Shown here: positions 7,492-15,613 of the stretch, in pieces
Numbering within the stretch: position 1 is the first letter of the stretch
Layout of the letters: each line of letters starts with the position of its first letter
NCBI GenBank assembly: GCA_017469525.1
Contig: JAFUGG010000045.1
Coordinates: 44,337-108,336, forward strand
Direction of reading: 5' to 3'
DNA: 64,000 nucleotides
Source: Bacteroidaceae bacterium
GTDB lineage: Bacteria; Bacteroidota; Bacteroidia; Bacteroidales; Bacteroidaceae
The notes under the pieces: generated by a model
The model's input: the letters and a program-made list of their open reading frames with translations, nothing else
What the model was told of the DNA's origin: nothing
Databases searched by the model: none
Position numbers and translations under genes: made by a program

Positions 7492-9693
7492 ATGAAAACA
7501 ATGTTTGGTCGATTCTTGCCCAAGGTCCTGCACTCGAAGTCGAGCCTGACAATCATCCTCCTGGCCGCTGTGCTGGTGGAGGTGTCGAACGGCGTGCAGT
7601 ACTGGTTTGCCAAGAAGGGCATCCAGCAGGAGGTGGAACATCGCGCAAAGAGCGAGCTGCGGGTGAAGAGTCTGGAGATAGAGAAGGTGACGACAGCCGT
7701 GGAAGTGGCCGTGAACAATATGGTGTGGGCAGTGGAGGAAGAACTTGCCCAGCCAGAGAACATCTATTCCGTCATCAGGAAACTGGTGGAGGAGAATGAA
7801 CAAATCGTGGGTGTAGGGGCTACCTTCGTGCCCGACTACTATCCGCAGTACGGTCGTTGGTGCGAGCTCTATGTGGCACGACGCAGCGATGGTCGTATCG
7901 AATCGGAACAGATAGGCGGTGCCGACCACGACTACCTGCAGGCAGGTTGGTTCAAGGGTGCCATGGCTGCCGACGGCGGTTACTGGAGCGAACCCTATTA
8001 CGATGAGAAAGGAGCACGCATGATGCTCTGCTCGTACTTCGCTCCCGTCCGCGACGAGAATGGAAAGACTGTGGCACTGCTGGGAGCCGATGTGTCGCTC
8101 GACTGGCTGACGGAAGTCATGAACACAAAGCAGACCTATGCCTCCAGCTACAACCTGCTGCTCTCCAAGGCTGGGCAGATAATGGCCTGTCCAGTTGAGA
8201 GTCTTGTGATGCACACCCGCAGCCAACAGGTGGCAGCCGACATGAAGGATACGACCATTGGATACGTCAACCGTGAGATGATAGCTGGCCGCAGCGGTAA
8301 GGCCACGGTACGTGGCGAGAAGGGCGAGAAGAAGTATGTTTTTTACTCACGCATGGGCGGAGGCACGGGCTGGTCTATGGCTGTGGTATGTGCCGACCGT
8401 GAAATCTATTACAGCTTGCGCCAGGTGCGCTTCAATCTCTTCCTCTTGATGCTTGCGGGCATGTTCCTGTTGGGCTACATCATATGGCGTGCCATGAAGA
8501 ATGCCATACGCCTGCAAGCAGTGAGTGCCGAGAAGGAACGGATAGGCAGCGAGCTGCATATTGCCAGTGAGATACAGAAGGGCATGCTGCCCAAGATATT
8601 CCCGCCCTATCCTGAACGCGATGATGTGGAGATATTCGGCTCGCTTGTGCCTGCCAAGGAGGTGGGGGGCGACCTCTTCGATTTCTATATTCGCGACGAG
8701 AAGCTCTTCTTCTGCATCGGTGACGTCAGTGGCAAGGGCGTGCCTGCTTCGCTGGTAATGGCCGTCACGCGAAGCCTGTTCCGCACTGTCTCTGTCCATG
8801 AGGCAAACCCCGAACGCATCCTGATGCAGATGAACGAATCGATGGCACAGATGAACGACTCGAACATGTTCGTCACGATGTTTGTCGGTGTGCTCGACCT
8901 GCCTACAGGCCGCTTGCGCTACAGCAATGCCGGCCATTGTTCGCCGTTGCTTATTGATGGCGGACAGACGTTCATCGACTGCATGCCGAATCTTCCCCTT
9001 GGCATCATGGTGGGGTATAAGTTTGCAGGACAAGAACTCTTCCTACACCCGGGCAGCATCATCTTCCTCTATACCGACGGCCTGACCGAGGCGGAGAACA
9101 TCACACATGCACAGTTCGGTGAGGAAAGGCTTAAGAAGTGTGTGGCAAAGTCAGACTCATACACACCTCAAACTCTCGTGGAAGACGTGAGCACTGGCGT
9201 TCATGCCTTTGTGGGTGAAGCAGAACAGAGCGACGACTTGACAATGCTGGCTGTCAAATATACTAAGGAGCAGCTCGACGTAAGACTGGAGCGCAACCTG
9301 ACCCTCCAGAATGATGTTCAGCAGATTCCGCAGTTGGCACAGTTCGTCGAGGAGGTATGCGAAACCATAGGACTCGATGCGCCTACAACCATGCAGATGA
9401 ATCTCGCCATGGAAGAAGCTGTGGTCAACGTCATGAGATATGCTTATCCCAGTGGTACCGTAGGCGACATCAGCATCGAAGCCAGGGCCAGTGATGTGCG
9501 CCTCAAGTTCGTTATCAGTGACAGCGGCGTACCCTTCGACCCCACTACCAGGCCGCAGGTGGACACTACGCTTACGGCTGAGCAACGTCCCATTGGCGGG
9601 CTGGGTATTCATCTCGTCAGGAACATCATGGACTCCATCAACTATGAGCGCATCGGCGACAGAAACGTGTTGACACTTAGGAAAAAGATATAA
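7492..9693 (+). CDS. Membrane sensor SpoIIE/PP2C phosphatase with C-terminal anti-sigma-type kinase domain
   Basis: A 733-residue protein with four parts. Residues 17-35 and about 313-332 are membrane segments bounding a periplasmic sensor of Cache type (WFKGAMAADGGYWSEPYYDEKGARMMLCSYFAPV, then LLGADVSLDWL). A PP2C/SpoIIE serine phosphatase follows from about residue 355 (EIQKGMLPKIFP, AKEVGGDLFDF, IGDVSGKGVPASL), with metal-binding Asp residues present. The last 120 residues are a GHKL ATPase of the RsbW type: N-box EEAVVNVMRYAYP and G-box GGLGIHLVRNIMD. Phosphatase and kinase in one chain is the partner-switching arrangement; the STAS gene 23 bases downstream is the obvious substrate. The signal sensed is unknown. 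Confidence 0.9.
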   Translation: MKTMFGRFLPKVLHSKSSLTIILLAAVLVEVSNGVQYWFAKKGIQQEVEHRAKSELRVKSLEIEKVTTAVEVAVNNMVWAVEEELAQPENIYSVIRKLVEENEQIVGVGATFVPDYYPQYGRWCELYVARRSDGRIESEQIGGADHDYLQAGWFKGAMAADGGYWSEPYYDEKGARMMLCSYFAPVRDENGKTVALLGADVSLDWLTEVMNTKQTYASSYNLLLSKAGQIMACPVESLVMHTRSQQVAADMKDTTIGYVNREMIAGRSGKATVRGEKGEKKYVFYSRMGGGTGWSMAVVCADREIYYSLRQVRFNLFLLMLAGMFLLGYIIWRAMKNAIRLQAVSAEKERIGSELHIASEIQKGMLPKIFPPYPERDDVEIFGSLVPAKEVGGDLFDFYIRDEKLFFCIGDVSGKGVPASLVMAVTRSLFRTVSVHEANPERILMQMNESMAQMNDSNMFVTMFVGVLDLPTGRLRYSNAGHCSPLLIDGGQTFIDCMPNLPLGIMVGYKFAGQELFLHPGSIIFLYTDGLTEAENITHAQFGEERLKKCVAKSDSYTPQTLVEDVSTGVHAFVGEAEQSDDLTMLAVKYTKEQLDVRLERNLTLQNDVQQIPQLAQFVEEVCETIGLDAPTTMQMNLAMEEAVVNVMRYAYPSGTVGDISIEARASDVRLKFVISDSGVPFDPTTRPQVDTTLTAEQRPIGGLGIHLVRNIMDSINYERIGDRNVLTLRKKI

Positions 9694-9716
9694 AACATAT
9701 AAAAAAGCAACAGACA

Positions 9717-10019
9717 ATGAAAACTACATTCAAAGAAGAGAACAACGACTACATTATGTACTTTGAGGGACGCCTCGACACGGCCGTGGCTCCTGTCGTG
9801 GAGAAAGAACTGGAACCACTCTCAAACTGCAGCGGACACGACATCATCCTGGAATGCTCCAAGTTGGACTACATCTCGTCGAGCGGTCTGCGGCTGTTCC
9901 TCGGTGTGTTGAAGAAAGCCAAAGCCGTAGGCAGCCATGTCTATATCAAAGGTCTCAGCAACGAGATACGTTCGGTTTTCACCATGACAGGCTTCATCAA
10001 TCTGTTCGAGTTCAAGTAA
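9717..10019 (+). CDS. STAS-domain anti-sigma factor antagonist
   Basis: A 100-residue single STAS domain like SpoIIAA/RsbV. The conserved loop DYISSSGLRLFLGVLKKAK carries the serine normally phosphorylated by the anti-sigma kinase and dephosphorylated by a SpoIIE/RsbU-type phosphatase. Both activities are predicted in the upstream protein, so it is probably the switch substrate. Its stop codon is followed immediately by the ATG of the transporter gene (TAAATG), so the two are coupled. No sigma factor is encoded nearby, so what the switch finally controls is open; the adjacent transporter is one candidate. Confidence 0.92.
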   Translation: MKTTFKEENNDYIMYFEGRLDTAVAPVVEKELEPLSNCSGHDIILECSKLDYISSSGLRLFLGVLKKAKAVGSHVYIKGLSNEIRSVFTMTGFINLFEFK

Positions 10020-11825
10020 ATGGAAGGCTTCCTGTTCTTAGGCTTCGGCTTGCATGCCTGGATTACCCTGCTGACGGTGCTGGGCATGTTCAGCATCCTA
10101 CTCTTCACAAGGCTGCGTTCCGATCTCGTGTTCCTTGGCGCAGTGGCTGTTCTTTTCGTCACAGGTGTACTCGACGAGAAGGAAGCCTTCTCTGGTATCA
10201 GCTCACCATCGGTCATTACCATTGGTGTGCTCTTCGTGGTTGTGGCGGGCCTGACGCGTACTGGTGTGCTGCAGTGGATGGTGAAGAACCTGCTCGGTCA
10301 GCCGAATAACTATGCTCGTGCAGTCACCCGCCTGATGCTGCCAGTTGCTGCGCTCAGTTCGTTCCTCAACAATACCACGGTCGTGGTGCTCTTCATCAAC
10401 GTCGTCAAGATGTGGTCGAAGAAGCTCGGCATCTCGCCTTCCAAACTGCTTATTCCCCTGAGCTATGCATCGGGGATGGGTGGCGTCTGCACCCTCATCG
10501 GCACTCCGCCTAACATGATTATCAGCGGCCTCTATGCCGACAGGACGGGTATCTCGATGAACATTCTGGCTACGGCCATCCCAGGACTCTTCTGTCTGGC
10601 CGTCGGCATATTGTCTGTCATTGCCATGCGTCGCCTTTTGCCCGACCGCAAGGCTCCCGAGGAGGCATTTGAGTCGACGGGAGAATACACGGTCGAACTG
10701 CTTGTGCCTTCCGACAACATACATATCGGCGAGAGCGTGGCGGACCTTGGGCTGAACCATGTTCGCGGCGGCAGTCTTATTGAGTTGCGACATTTCGACG
10801 ACGAGAAGGTGACTTCTCCCGTACCCGACGACGAGCCCCTGATGGGCGGTGACCGCCTGGTCTATGCCGGACAGATTGCCGACCTGCTGGAGCTGAAGCA
10901 GAGCCACGGCTTTGTGAGCGCTGACCATCCGGTCTTCTCCATCAGTGAAGCTGGCGAGAGCCACTGCCAGTTGCGCACGGCTTATGTCACTTTTGGCAGC
11001 AAGCTCATCGGCACTACCATGGGGAAAAACCAGTTCGAGCGCGACCACAGCCTGACACTTGTGGCCGTGAGCCGTCAAGGACACCGCCTCCAGGAGTCGC
11101 CCAGAGACGTGGTAATCCAGGCTGGCGATACGCTTCTCCTGGAAGGCAAGCCGCACGAAAGCATCGACGCTGAGACATTTAAGTCGGACCTGCACTTCTT
11201 CGACTCGGAAGAAATTCCCAACCTGAGCGCCAAGACGTTCGTCTCCACCCTCATCATGATAGCGATGGTGGCGCTCTCTGCCCTCGGCATCATGCCGTTG
11301 CTGCAGTGCGCCTTCCTTGCCGCTGCTGCCATGCTGGTGTTCCGCTGCTGCTCGCCCGACCAGGCTATGAAGTCCGTCAATTGGGATATCCTGATGGTCT
11401 TTGCCTCCAGCGTGGTGCTCGGTATTGCCATCCAGAAGACGGGCATTGCCGAGCGTATGGCTTCGGGCATCCTCGATGTCTGCGGCGTCAACCCTATTGT
11501 CGTCATGACGGCCATCTGCCTCGTTGCAACCTTCGTCACTGAGTTCATCTCGAACACAGCAGCCGGAGCCATGTTCTTCCCCATTATGTACGAGGCGGCG
11601 GTGAAGTTGGGCTATGACCCATATACCTTCCTGATTGCGCTCATGATCAGCGTTAGCAGCAGTTTCGCCACTCCCATAGGCTCGCCTACCCACATGCTTG
11701 TGTACGGCCCGGGCGGCTATCGCTTTGGCGACTTCATGCGCATCGGGTTGCTGATGAACATCATCATCCTTGCTGCCAACATCTTCATAGTGAACATCGT
11801 CTATCCGTTGATTCCGTCCATCTGA
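10020..11825 (+). CDS. SLC13-family (DASS) permease with central TrkA-C domains
   Basis: A 601-residue inner-membrane carrier. Two hydrophobic halves flank a soluble middle of about residues 220-390, which holds two TrkA-C (RCK_C) modules (ELLVPSDNIHIGESVADLGL... and AYVTFGSKLIGTTMGKNQF...). Family motifs are LSSFLNNTTVVVLFINVV in the first half and EFISNTAAGAMFFPIMYEAA with SSSFATPIGSPTHMLVYGPGGYRF in the second. Such proteins carry sodium-coupled dicarboxylates, sulfate or related anions; the substrate cannot be read here. It begins on the base after the STAS stop codon, so it is the third gene of the partner-switching operon. The TrkA-C domains suggest gating by a small ligand or a partner protein. 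Confidence 0.9.
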   Translation: MEGFLFLGFGLHAWITLLTVLGMFSILLFTRLRSDLVFLGAVAVLFVTGVLDEKEAFSGISSPSVITIGVLFVVVAGLTRTGVLQWMVKNLLGQPNNYARAVTRLMLPVAALSSFLNNTTVVVLFINVVKMWSKKLGISPSKLLIPLSYASGMGGVCTLIGTPPNMIISGLYADRTGISMNILATAIPGLFCLAVGILSVIAMRRLLPDRKAPEEAFESTGEYTVELLVPSDNIHIGESVADLGLNHVRGGSLIELRHFDDEKVTSPVPDDEPLMGGDRLVYAGQIADLLELKQSHGFVSADHPVFSISEAGESHCQLRTAYVTFGSKLIGTTMGKNQFERDHSLTLVAVSRQGHRLQESPRDVVIQAGDTLLLEGKPHESIDAETFKSDLHFFDSEEIPNLSAKTFVSTLIMIAMVALSALGIMPLLQCAFLAAAAMLVFRCCSPDQAMKSVNWDILMVFASSVVLGIAIQKTGIAERMASGILDVCGVNPIVVMTAICLVATFVTEFISNTAAGAMFFPIMYEAAVKLGYDPYTFLIALMISVSSSFATPIGSPTHMLVYGPGGYRFGDFMRIGLLMNIIILAANIFIVNIVYPLIPSI

Positions 11826-11862
11826 TTTTGCTGTCTGCGCAGCCGAATTAAGGAGGACGGAA

Positions 11863-11953
11863 AGAGGCATTAGCATTCTTTGGCCAAAGTATTAGCATTC
11901 TTTGGCCAAAGTATTAGTATTCCTTGGCCAAAGTATTAGTATTCCTTGGACTG
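11863..11953 (+). repeat. 22-bp-period tandem array A
   Basis: About four units with a 22-base step between convergent genes, starting about 40 bases after the permease stop. Units share ATTAG(C/T)ATTC(T/C)TTGG, and the first three end in TTGGCC; TTGGCCAA across the unit joins is palindromic. The sequence reads in the sense of the upstream gene. Confidence 0.85.
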
Positions 11954-11963
11954 GCCTATAGAA

Positions 11964-12899
11964 TTAGCTTTGCGCAGTCACGTGCGGCATGTACCGACGC
12001 ATGAAGGGAATGATGAGAAGATAGGATGCCGCCAGGATCAGGAAGCACAGGTAGGGATTGCCGATGTGGACGATACTCAGCAACCTGATAAGCGGTTCGT
12101 GGGTGACGAGGAGCATGATGGAGTATCTGCCGACGTAGGAAACATAGGGCAGATGCTTGATGATTCGGCACAGCAGCAAAAGGGTCAGTACGCCCGTGAC
12201 GGACAGTAAGGTCTGCTGAACGTATTGCAGAACTTCTGAACTCGGATTCCCGAGCCCCAGCACTATAAACAGGCTGAGCGACAGGGGCAGGACGCGTCGG
12301 ACGGGCAGCCTGTCTATGACTTCGTGGCGCGTAGCCATGTATCCAAGGTAGAAATAGAAGATGTATCCGAAAGCTTTGCTGATGGATGCAGGCAACGTCA
12401 GAATGTTCCCCAGAACGATACCCAATGCCAGGCAGCAAAACCCAAGCAGGATGTCCGACTTGATGAAACGCTGCAGGGCGTAGAACGAGACGTTCAGCAT
12501 GAAGAGCGCCCATAGGAACCAGAGGGGGATGTTGGGGTATTCGTTGTATGTCAGGAAGGCGTAGAGCAATCGCCAGTCCTGTCCTGTCTCGAAGTTAATT
12601 CCCAATAGGTTGTGAACCAGAATGGGTATCAGCACAGACGTGGTCAGGTAAAAGAAGAAAAAGGGAATGAGCAGCCTCTTCGTCTTCTTGCGTATCAGCT
12701 GCAGGATGCCTCCGTAAGTCTTGAAGAACAAACCAGACAGGAAGACATAGAGAGGCATGCGGATGGCGCTTAGGTAAGGGTCGATGGGCGTGCTTACTCC
12801 AAGATGGAACCATATGACCAACAGAATGCAGAACCCTTTCGCAAGGTCGAAATACGGAATCCTTTTCTCGTTCTTTGATGTGAGGTCTGAAGTTGCCAT
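11964..12899 (-). CDS. Acyltransferase 3-type membrane protein (OafA/fucose O-acetylase-like)
   Basis: A 311-residue polytopic protein with about ten membrane segments. The N-terminus, RIPYFDLAKGFCILLVIWFHLG, contains the Asp and the conserved His of the acyltransferase 3 family, and IRMPLYVFLSGLFFKTYGG matches its second motif. Such proteins transfer acetyl or similar groups from the cytoplasm to surface glycans. It is the last gene of a minus-strand run 15 bases after the ThiD/AraC gene, and ends facing repeat array A. A role in modifying a surface polysaccharide is inference; the upstream genes concern intracellular glycogen and do not point to an acceptor. Confidence 0.85.
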   Translation of the reverse strand: MATSDLTSKNEKRIPYFDLAKGFCILLVIWFHLGVSTPIDPYLSAIRMPLYVFLSGLFFKTYGGILQLIRKKTKRLLIPFFFFYLTTSVLIPILVHNLLGINFETGQDWRLLYAFLTYNEYPNIPLWFLWALFMLNVSFYALQRFIKSDILLGFCCLALGIVLGNILTLPASISKAFGYIFYFYLGYMATRHEVIDRLPVRRVLPLSLSLFIVLGLGNPSSEVLQYVQQTLLSVTGVLTLLLLCRIIKHLPYVSYVGRYSIMLLVTHEPLIRLLSIVHIGNPYLCFLILAASYLLIIPFMRRYMPHVTAQS

Positions 12900-12914
12900 G
12901 TCGTCCTAAGTCTT

Positions 12915-14081
12915 TTACTGCCGGCTGCGGAAGTCGCTGGGCGAGGTCTTCTCCTGCGCCTTGAAGAACTTGCAGAAAAGTGTCTGCGATGAGAAGCCGA
13001 GGCGGTCGGCTATCTCCAGAATGCTGAGGCGCGTGGTGCTGAGGTAAGTCTTGGCCTCGCCCATAATGTAGTCGGCGATGATTTGCTTGGGCGACTTGCC
13101 TACGACTCTGTCCGTCACCTGCGAGAGGTAACGCGTCGTGATGCAGAGGCGGTCGGCATAGAACGTGACATCGTGGGCTTCTCGGTAATGTTCGGCTACA
13201 AGCGAGATGAAGTTGTTGTAGATGTCGATGGCACGTCCGCCTGTAGCGTCGGGCTTCGCATAGACCACCTGCGAATGGATGAAGTCGTGGGCATTGCGGA
13301 CGGCAGTAGGCACATCGTCGCCCATGCCGAGCCGCGTCGTGATGGCTGCCGAGAGTGCTGCCGCCACACCATGCCGCTGCCAGCCATCGATGTTGTAGGA
13401 GGTAAAGAAGGAAGACCTGGCCCCCTCCCCAGCCTCACCCCCAATCCCTCTCCCGTGGGAGAGGGGAGAATCGTTGGCACCATAGCATCCCTGTTCAGCG
13501 GGATAGATGCCCCCCTCTCCCACGGGAGAGGGGTTGGGGGTGAGGCCGTGGCTCAGCAATGCCGTCAGCCTTCCTTTCGTGTGCTTGCCGCCACGAAGGA
13601 GCACCCATTGGGCTCCCATTTCGTGGAACTGACTGGCAGCTGCCAGCATGTCGTCGTCGGTCTGGATGCGGATGCCGAGCATCTTCTCTGCGTCTCTCAG
13701 GCGAAGCATCAGAAGTGAAGCCTCGGGAATGAGATAGTGGCTGATGGCTTCGACGACATTGTCGCTCACCATCTGCCTGCCGTCGGAGTCGAAGATGCCG
13801 GGCGCAATGACAAGCTTCCTGCAGGCTATGACCTCGCCACGCAACATGCGAACCGTCTCGCTGTCAGTCACAAGCCCGACCTTGATGGCTTTCGGGTGAA
13901 AGGCCGAAATGATGTCTTCAGCCTGCCCCTTCACAACTTCAGGAGGCAGACCGTAGCCTCCAGCGCAAGTTATTGCCGTGAGAGCATGGCCGCCCAAGGC
14001 TGCGATAGTTTGAATATCGGCCCCGATGCCTGACTGACCAGTGCTATCGGAGCCGTTGATGCTTAGAATGGGAATCCTCAT
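12915..14081 (-). CDS. ThiD-like kinase domain fused to an AraC-type DNA-binding domain
   Basis: A 388-residue fusion. Residues 1-285 resemble hydroxymethylpyrimidine (phosphate) kinase ThiD: LSINGSDSTGQSGIGADIQTIAALGGHALTAITC is the substrate/fold signature, and VLLRGGKHTKG is conserved. The family's catalytic GTGCTLSAA block reads HGVAAALSAAI near residues 237-247, so the catalytic Cys and anion-hole Gly-Thr-Gly are gone. Residues about 290-388 are an AraC pair of HTH motifs (SILEIADRLGFSSQTLFCKFFKAQEKTSPSDFR). The likely role is a ligand-binding regulator and not an enzyme; this is inference. An in-frame inverted-repeat element adds about 38 residues (179-217) before the lost motif. It overlaps the GH57 gene by four bases. 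Confidence 0.85.
   Translation of the reverse strand: MRIPILSINGSDSTGQSGIGADIQTIAALGGHALTAITCAGGYGLPPEVVKGQAEDIISAFHPKAIKVGLVTDSETVRMLRGEVIACRKLVIAPGIFDSDGRQMVSDNVVEAISHYLIPEASLLMLRLRDAEKMLGIRIQTDDDMLAAASQFHEMGAQWVLLRGGKHTKGRLTALLSHGLTPNPSPVGEGGIYPAEQGCYGANDSPLSHGRGIGGEAGEGARSSFFTSYNIDGWQRHGVAAALSAAITTRLGMGDDVPTAVRNAHDFIHSQVVYAKPDATGGRAIDIYNNFISLVAEHYREAHDVTFYADRLCITTRYLSQVTDRVVGKSPKQIIADYIMGEAKTYLSTTRLSILEIADRLGFSSQTLFCKFFKAQEKTSPSDFRSRQ
13432..13546. repeat. 115-bp inverted-repeat element inside the ThiD/AraC gene
   Basis: Two 35-base arms (13432-13466 and 13512-13546) are reverse complements with one mismatch and enclose 45 bases. Each arm contains its own palindrome (CTCTCCC/GGGAGAG). 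The element is read through in frame and gives the motif LTPNPSPVGEG followed by SPLSHGRG. It looks like a small palindromic mobile repeat. Confidence 0.9.
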
Positions 14082-15583
14082 TTAGCTTTGGGCTTTGGAG
14101 CAGCCTTTGCTTTCTTCGCAGCAGGCTTTGCCTTTGGCTCAGTCTTTTTCTTTGGTTCAGCCTTTTTTGCAGGAGCTTTGGCTTTCTCTTTGGCCGCCGA
14201 GCTTTGCTTCTTCGGAGCTGGTTTCTTTTCTGCCTTTGGAGCCTCTTCCTTGGGTGCAGGAGCCTCTTCCTCTGCATCACCAAGCTTCTTGAGGCGGGCA
14301 CGCAGGCGGCTTATCTCGTTTTCTTTCACGCTGAGTTCCTCGCCCATATTGGCTATCTGTGTGTAGAGACTGTTGAGTTCGTCGTTCTCGACGGAGTCGG
14401 AGAACATATCCTTGACACGCTTGAGGAAGTCGCCCAAGATGTTCATATAGTTGGTGAATGCGTCGTACTCGCTGTCATAAATGCCACGGTTCGTGCCCAT
14501 GCCATTATTTTTTGTGGTCATGAAGCGGAAGTTGTCTGTGGCCTGCAAGCGGTCCCAGTCCTGCTGAATACGACGGTCGCGGCAAGCGAGGATGCGGCCC
14601 ACGATGTTCTCGTCGTAGAGTTTGTTGAAGGCTTCACGCTGCATACCGTTTCCGAGCAGGCTGCTGGTGTCGCGCTCCTCGTCGTTCCAGCTGACGGGAT
14701 AGGTCACTTCGAGCGGGCTGACGGGCTTGTTCTTGGCAAGCACCTCGGAAGGTGTGGCGAACTGGATGCCCATATCCTTTGCGAGCTTAGGCAGAGCACG
14801 GAGGAAGTCGAGGATGTGGCTGCCGAGCGGCTGATAGTAACCGAGTGCGGCAAGCTCCATCATGATTCCCACGACATTCTCTCCTTCCGGCAGGCCTGCC
14901 ACCCAGCCGAGCCACTTGTCGGCCATCAGGGGATATTCCGACCAGGAGGCATCGTTGAAGCGAAGACCAATGTCGTCGGAGAGCTTGTAGTCGCGCAGCA
15001 TGAGCGAGAGGCGGGAGTCCTGGGCACAAGAATATATGTAGTGCGGGCTCTTCCAGCCGAGGATGTGCTTCGCACCTTCCACCATTACGCCCTTGAAGCC
15101 CATGTCAGCCACGATGGCGCCTATCTCGTCGTCGTAGATAAGGGAGCTGTTGCGGAACACTTTCGGACTTTGCCCGAAGAGCTGCTTTATCTTCTTTGCC
15201 TGTCGCTTTGTCTCTGCCACGAAGTTCTCAGGATCGCCTGCCAACGACGAAAGGCCGTGGCTGTAGGGTTCAGCCAAGAACTCCACGCAGCCTGTAGCTG
15301 CAAGGCGGCCGAGGAGCTCGAGCATCTCTGGAGCGTATTGCTCAATGAGTTCCAGCGAGACGCCGCTGATGCTGAACGCCACCTTGAAGGCCTTGCCGTT
15401 CTCCTCTATCATGTCGAGCATCGTCTGCAAAGCAGGCTTGTAGCTCTTCTCATAGAGTTCGCCGATGACGCGCTCGTTCTCGTAGTCGTCATAGTAGTAA
15501 TGGTCGGTGCCGATGTCGAAGAAACGATAGCGCTTGAGATGTATGGGTTGATGTATCTCGAAGTATAAGCAAATAGTTTTCAT
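14078..15583 (-). CDS. GH57-family alpha-glucan hydrolase with a lysine-rich tail
   Basis: A 501-residue cytoplasmic enzyme (no signal peptide). The N-terminus CLYFEIHQPIHLKRYRFFDIG carries the GH57 His motif, and EFLAEPYSHGLSSL (Glu105) matches the nucleophile region. The classic acid/base motif MDYETFGEH is not found; the equivalent stretch reads GIMMELAALGYYQPLG, which I believe is shared by the Bacteroidales clade. After a short coiled coil (residues about 410-440) the last 65 residues are nearly all Lys, Ala, Pro and Glu, histone H1-like. The neighbours debranch and build glycogen, so a role in alpha-glucan turnover is likely. It overlaps the ThiD/AraC gene by four bases. Confidence 0.88.
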   Translation of the reverse strand: MKTICLYFEIHQPIHLKRYRFFDIGTDHYYYDDYENERVIGELYEKSYKPALQTMLDMIEENGKAFKVAFSISGVSLELIEQYAPEMLELLGRLAATGCVEFLAEPYSHGLSSLAGDPENFVAETKRQAKKIKQLFGQSPKVFRNSSLIYDDEIGAIVADMGFKGVMVEGAKHILGWKSPHYIYSCAQDSRLSLMLRDYKLSDDIGLRFNDASWSEYPLMADKWLGWVAGLPEGENVVGIMMELAALGYYQPLGSHILDFLRALPKLAKDMGIQFATPSEVLAKNKPVSPLEVTYPVSWNDEERDTSSLLGNGMQREAFNKLYDENIVGRILACRDRRIQQDWDRLQATDNFRFMTTKNNGMGTNRGIYDSEYDAFTNYMNILGDFLKRVKDMFSDSVENDELNSLYTQIANMGEELSVKENEISRLRARLKKLGDAEEEAPAPKEEAPKAEKKPAPKKQSSAAKEKAKAPAKKAEPKKKTEPKAKPAAKKAKAAPKPKAK

Positions 15584-15613
15584 CGTCTTTTCCTTTATAT
15601 ATTATATAATGTG

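Noticed and set aside
10203..11876. 557-residue open frame opposite the SLC13 gene
   Set aside because: The plus-strand frame has clear transporter motifs and operon context; the opposite frame is His/Asp-rich with no domain and no ribosome site.
13432..13546. Insertion sequence or transposon in the ThiD/AraC gene
   Set aside because: It is too short for a transposase and does not interrupt the frame; a non-autonomous palindromic repeat fits better.
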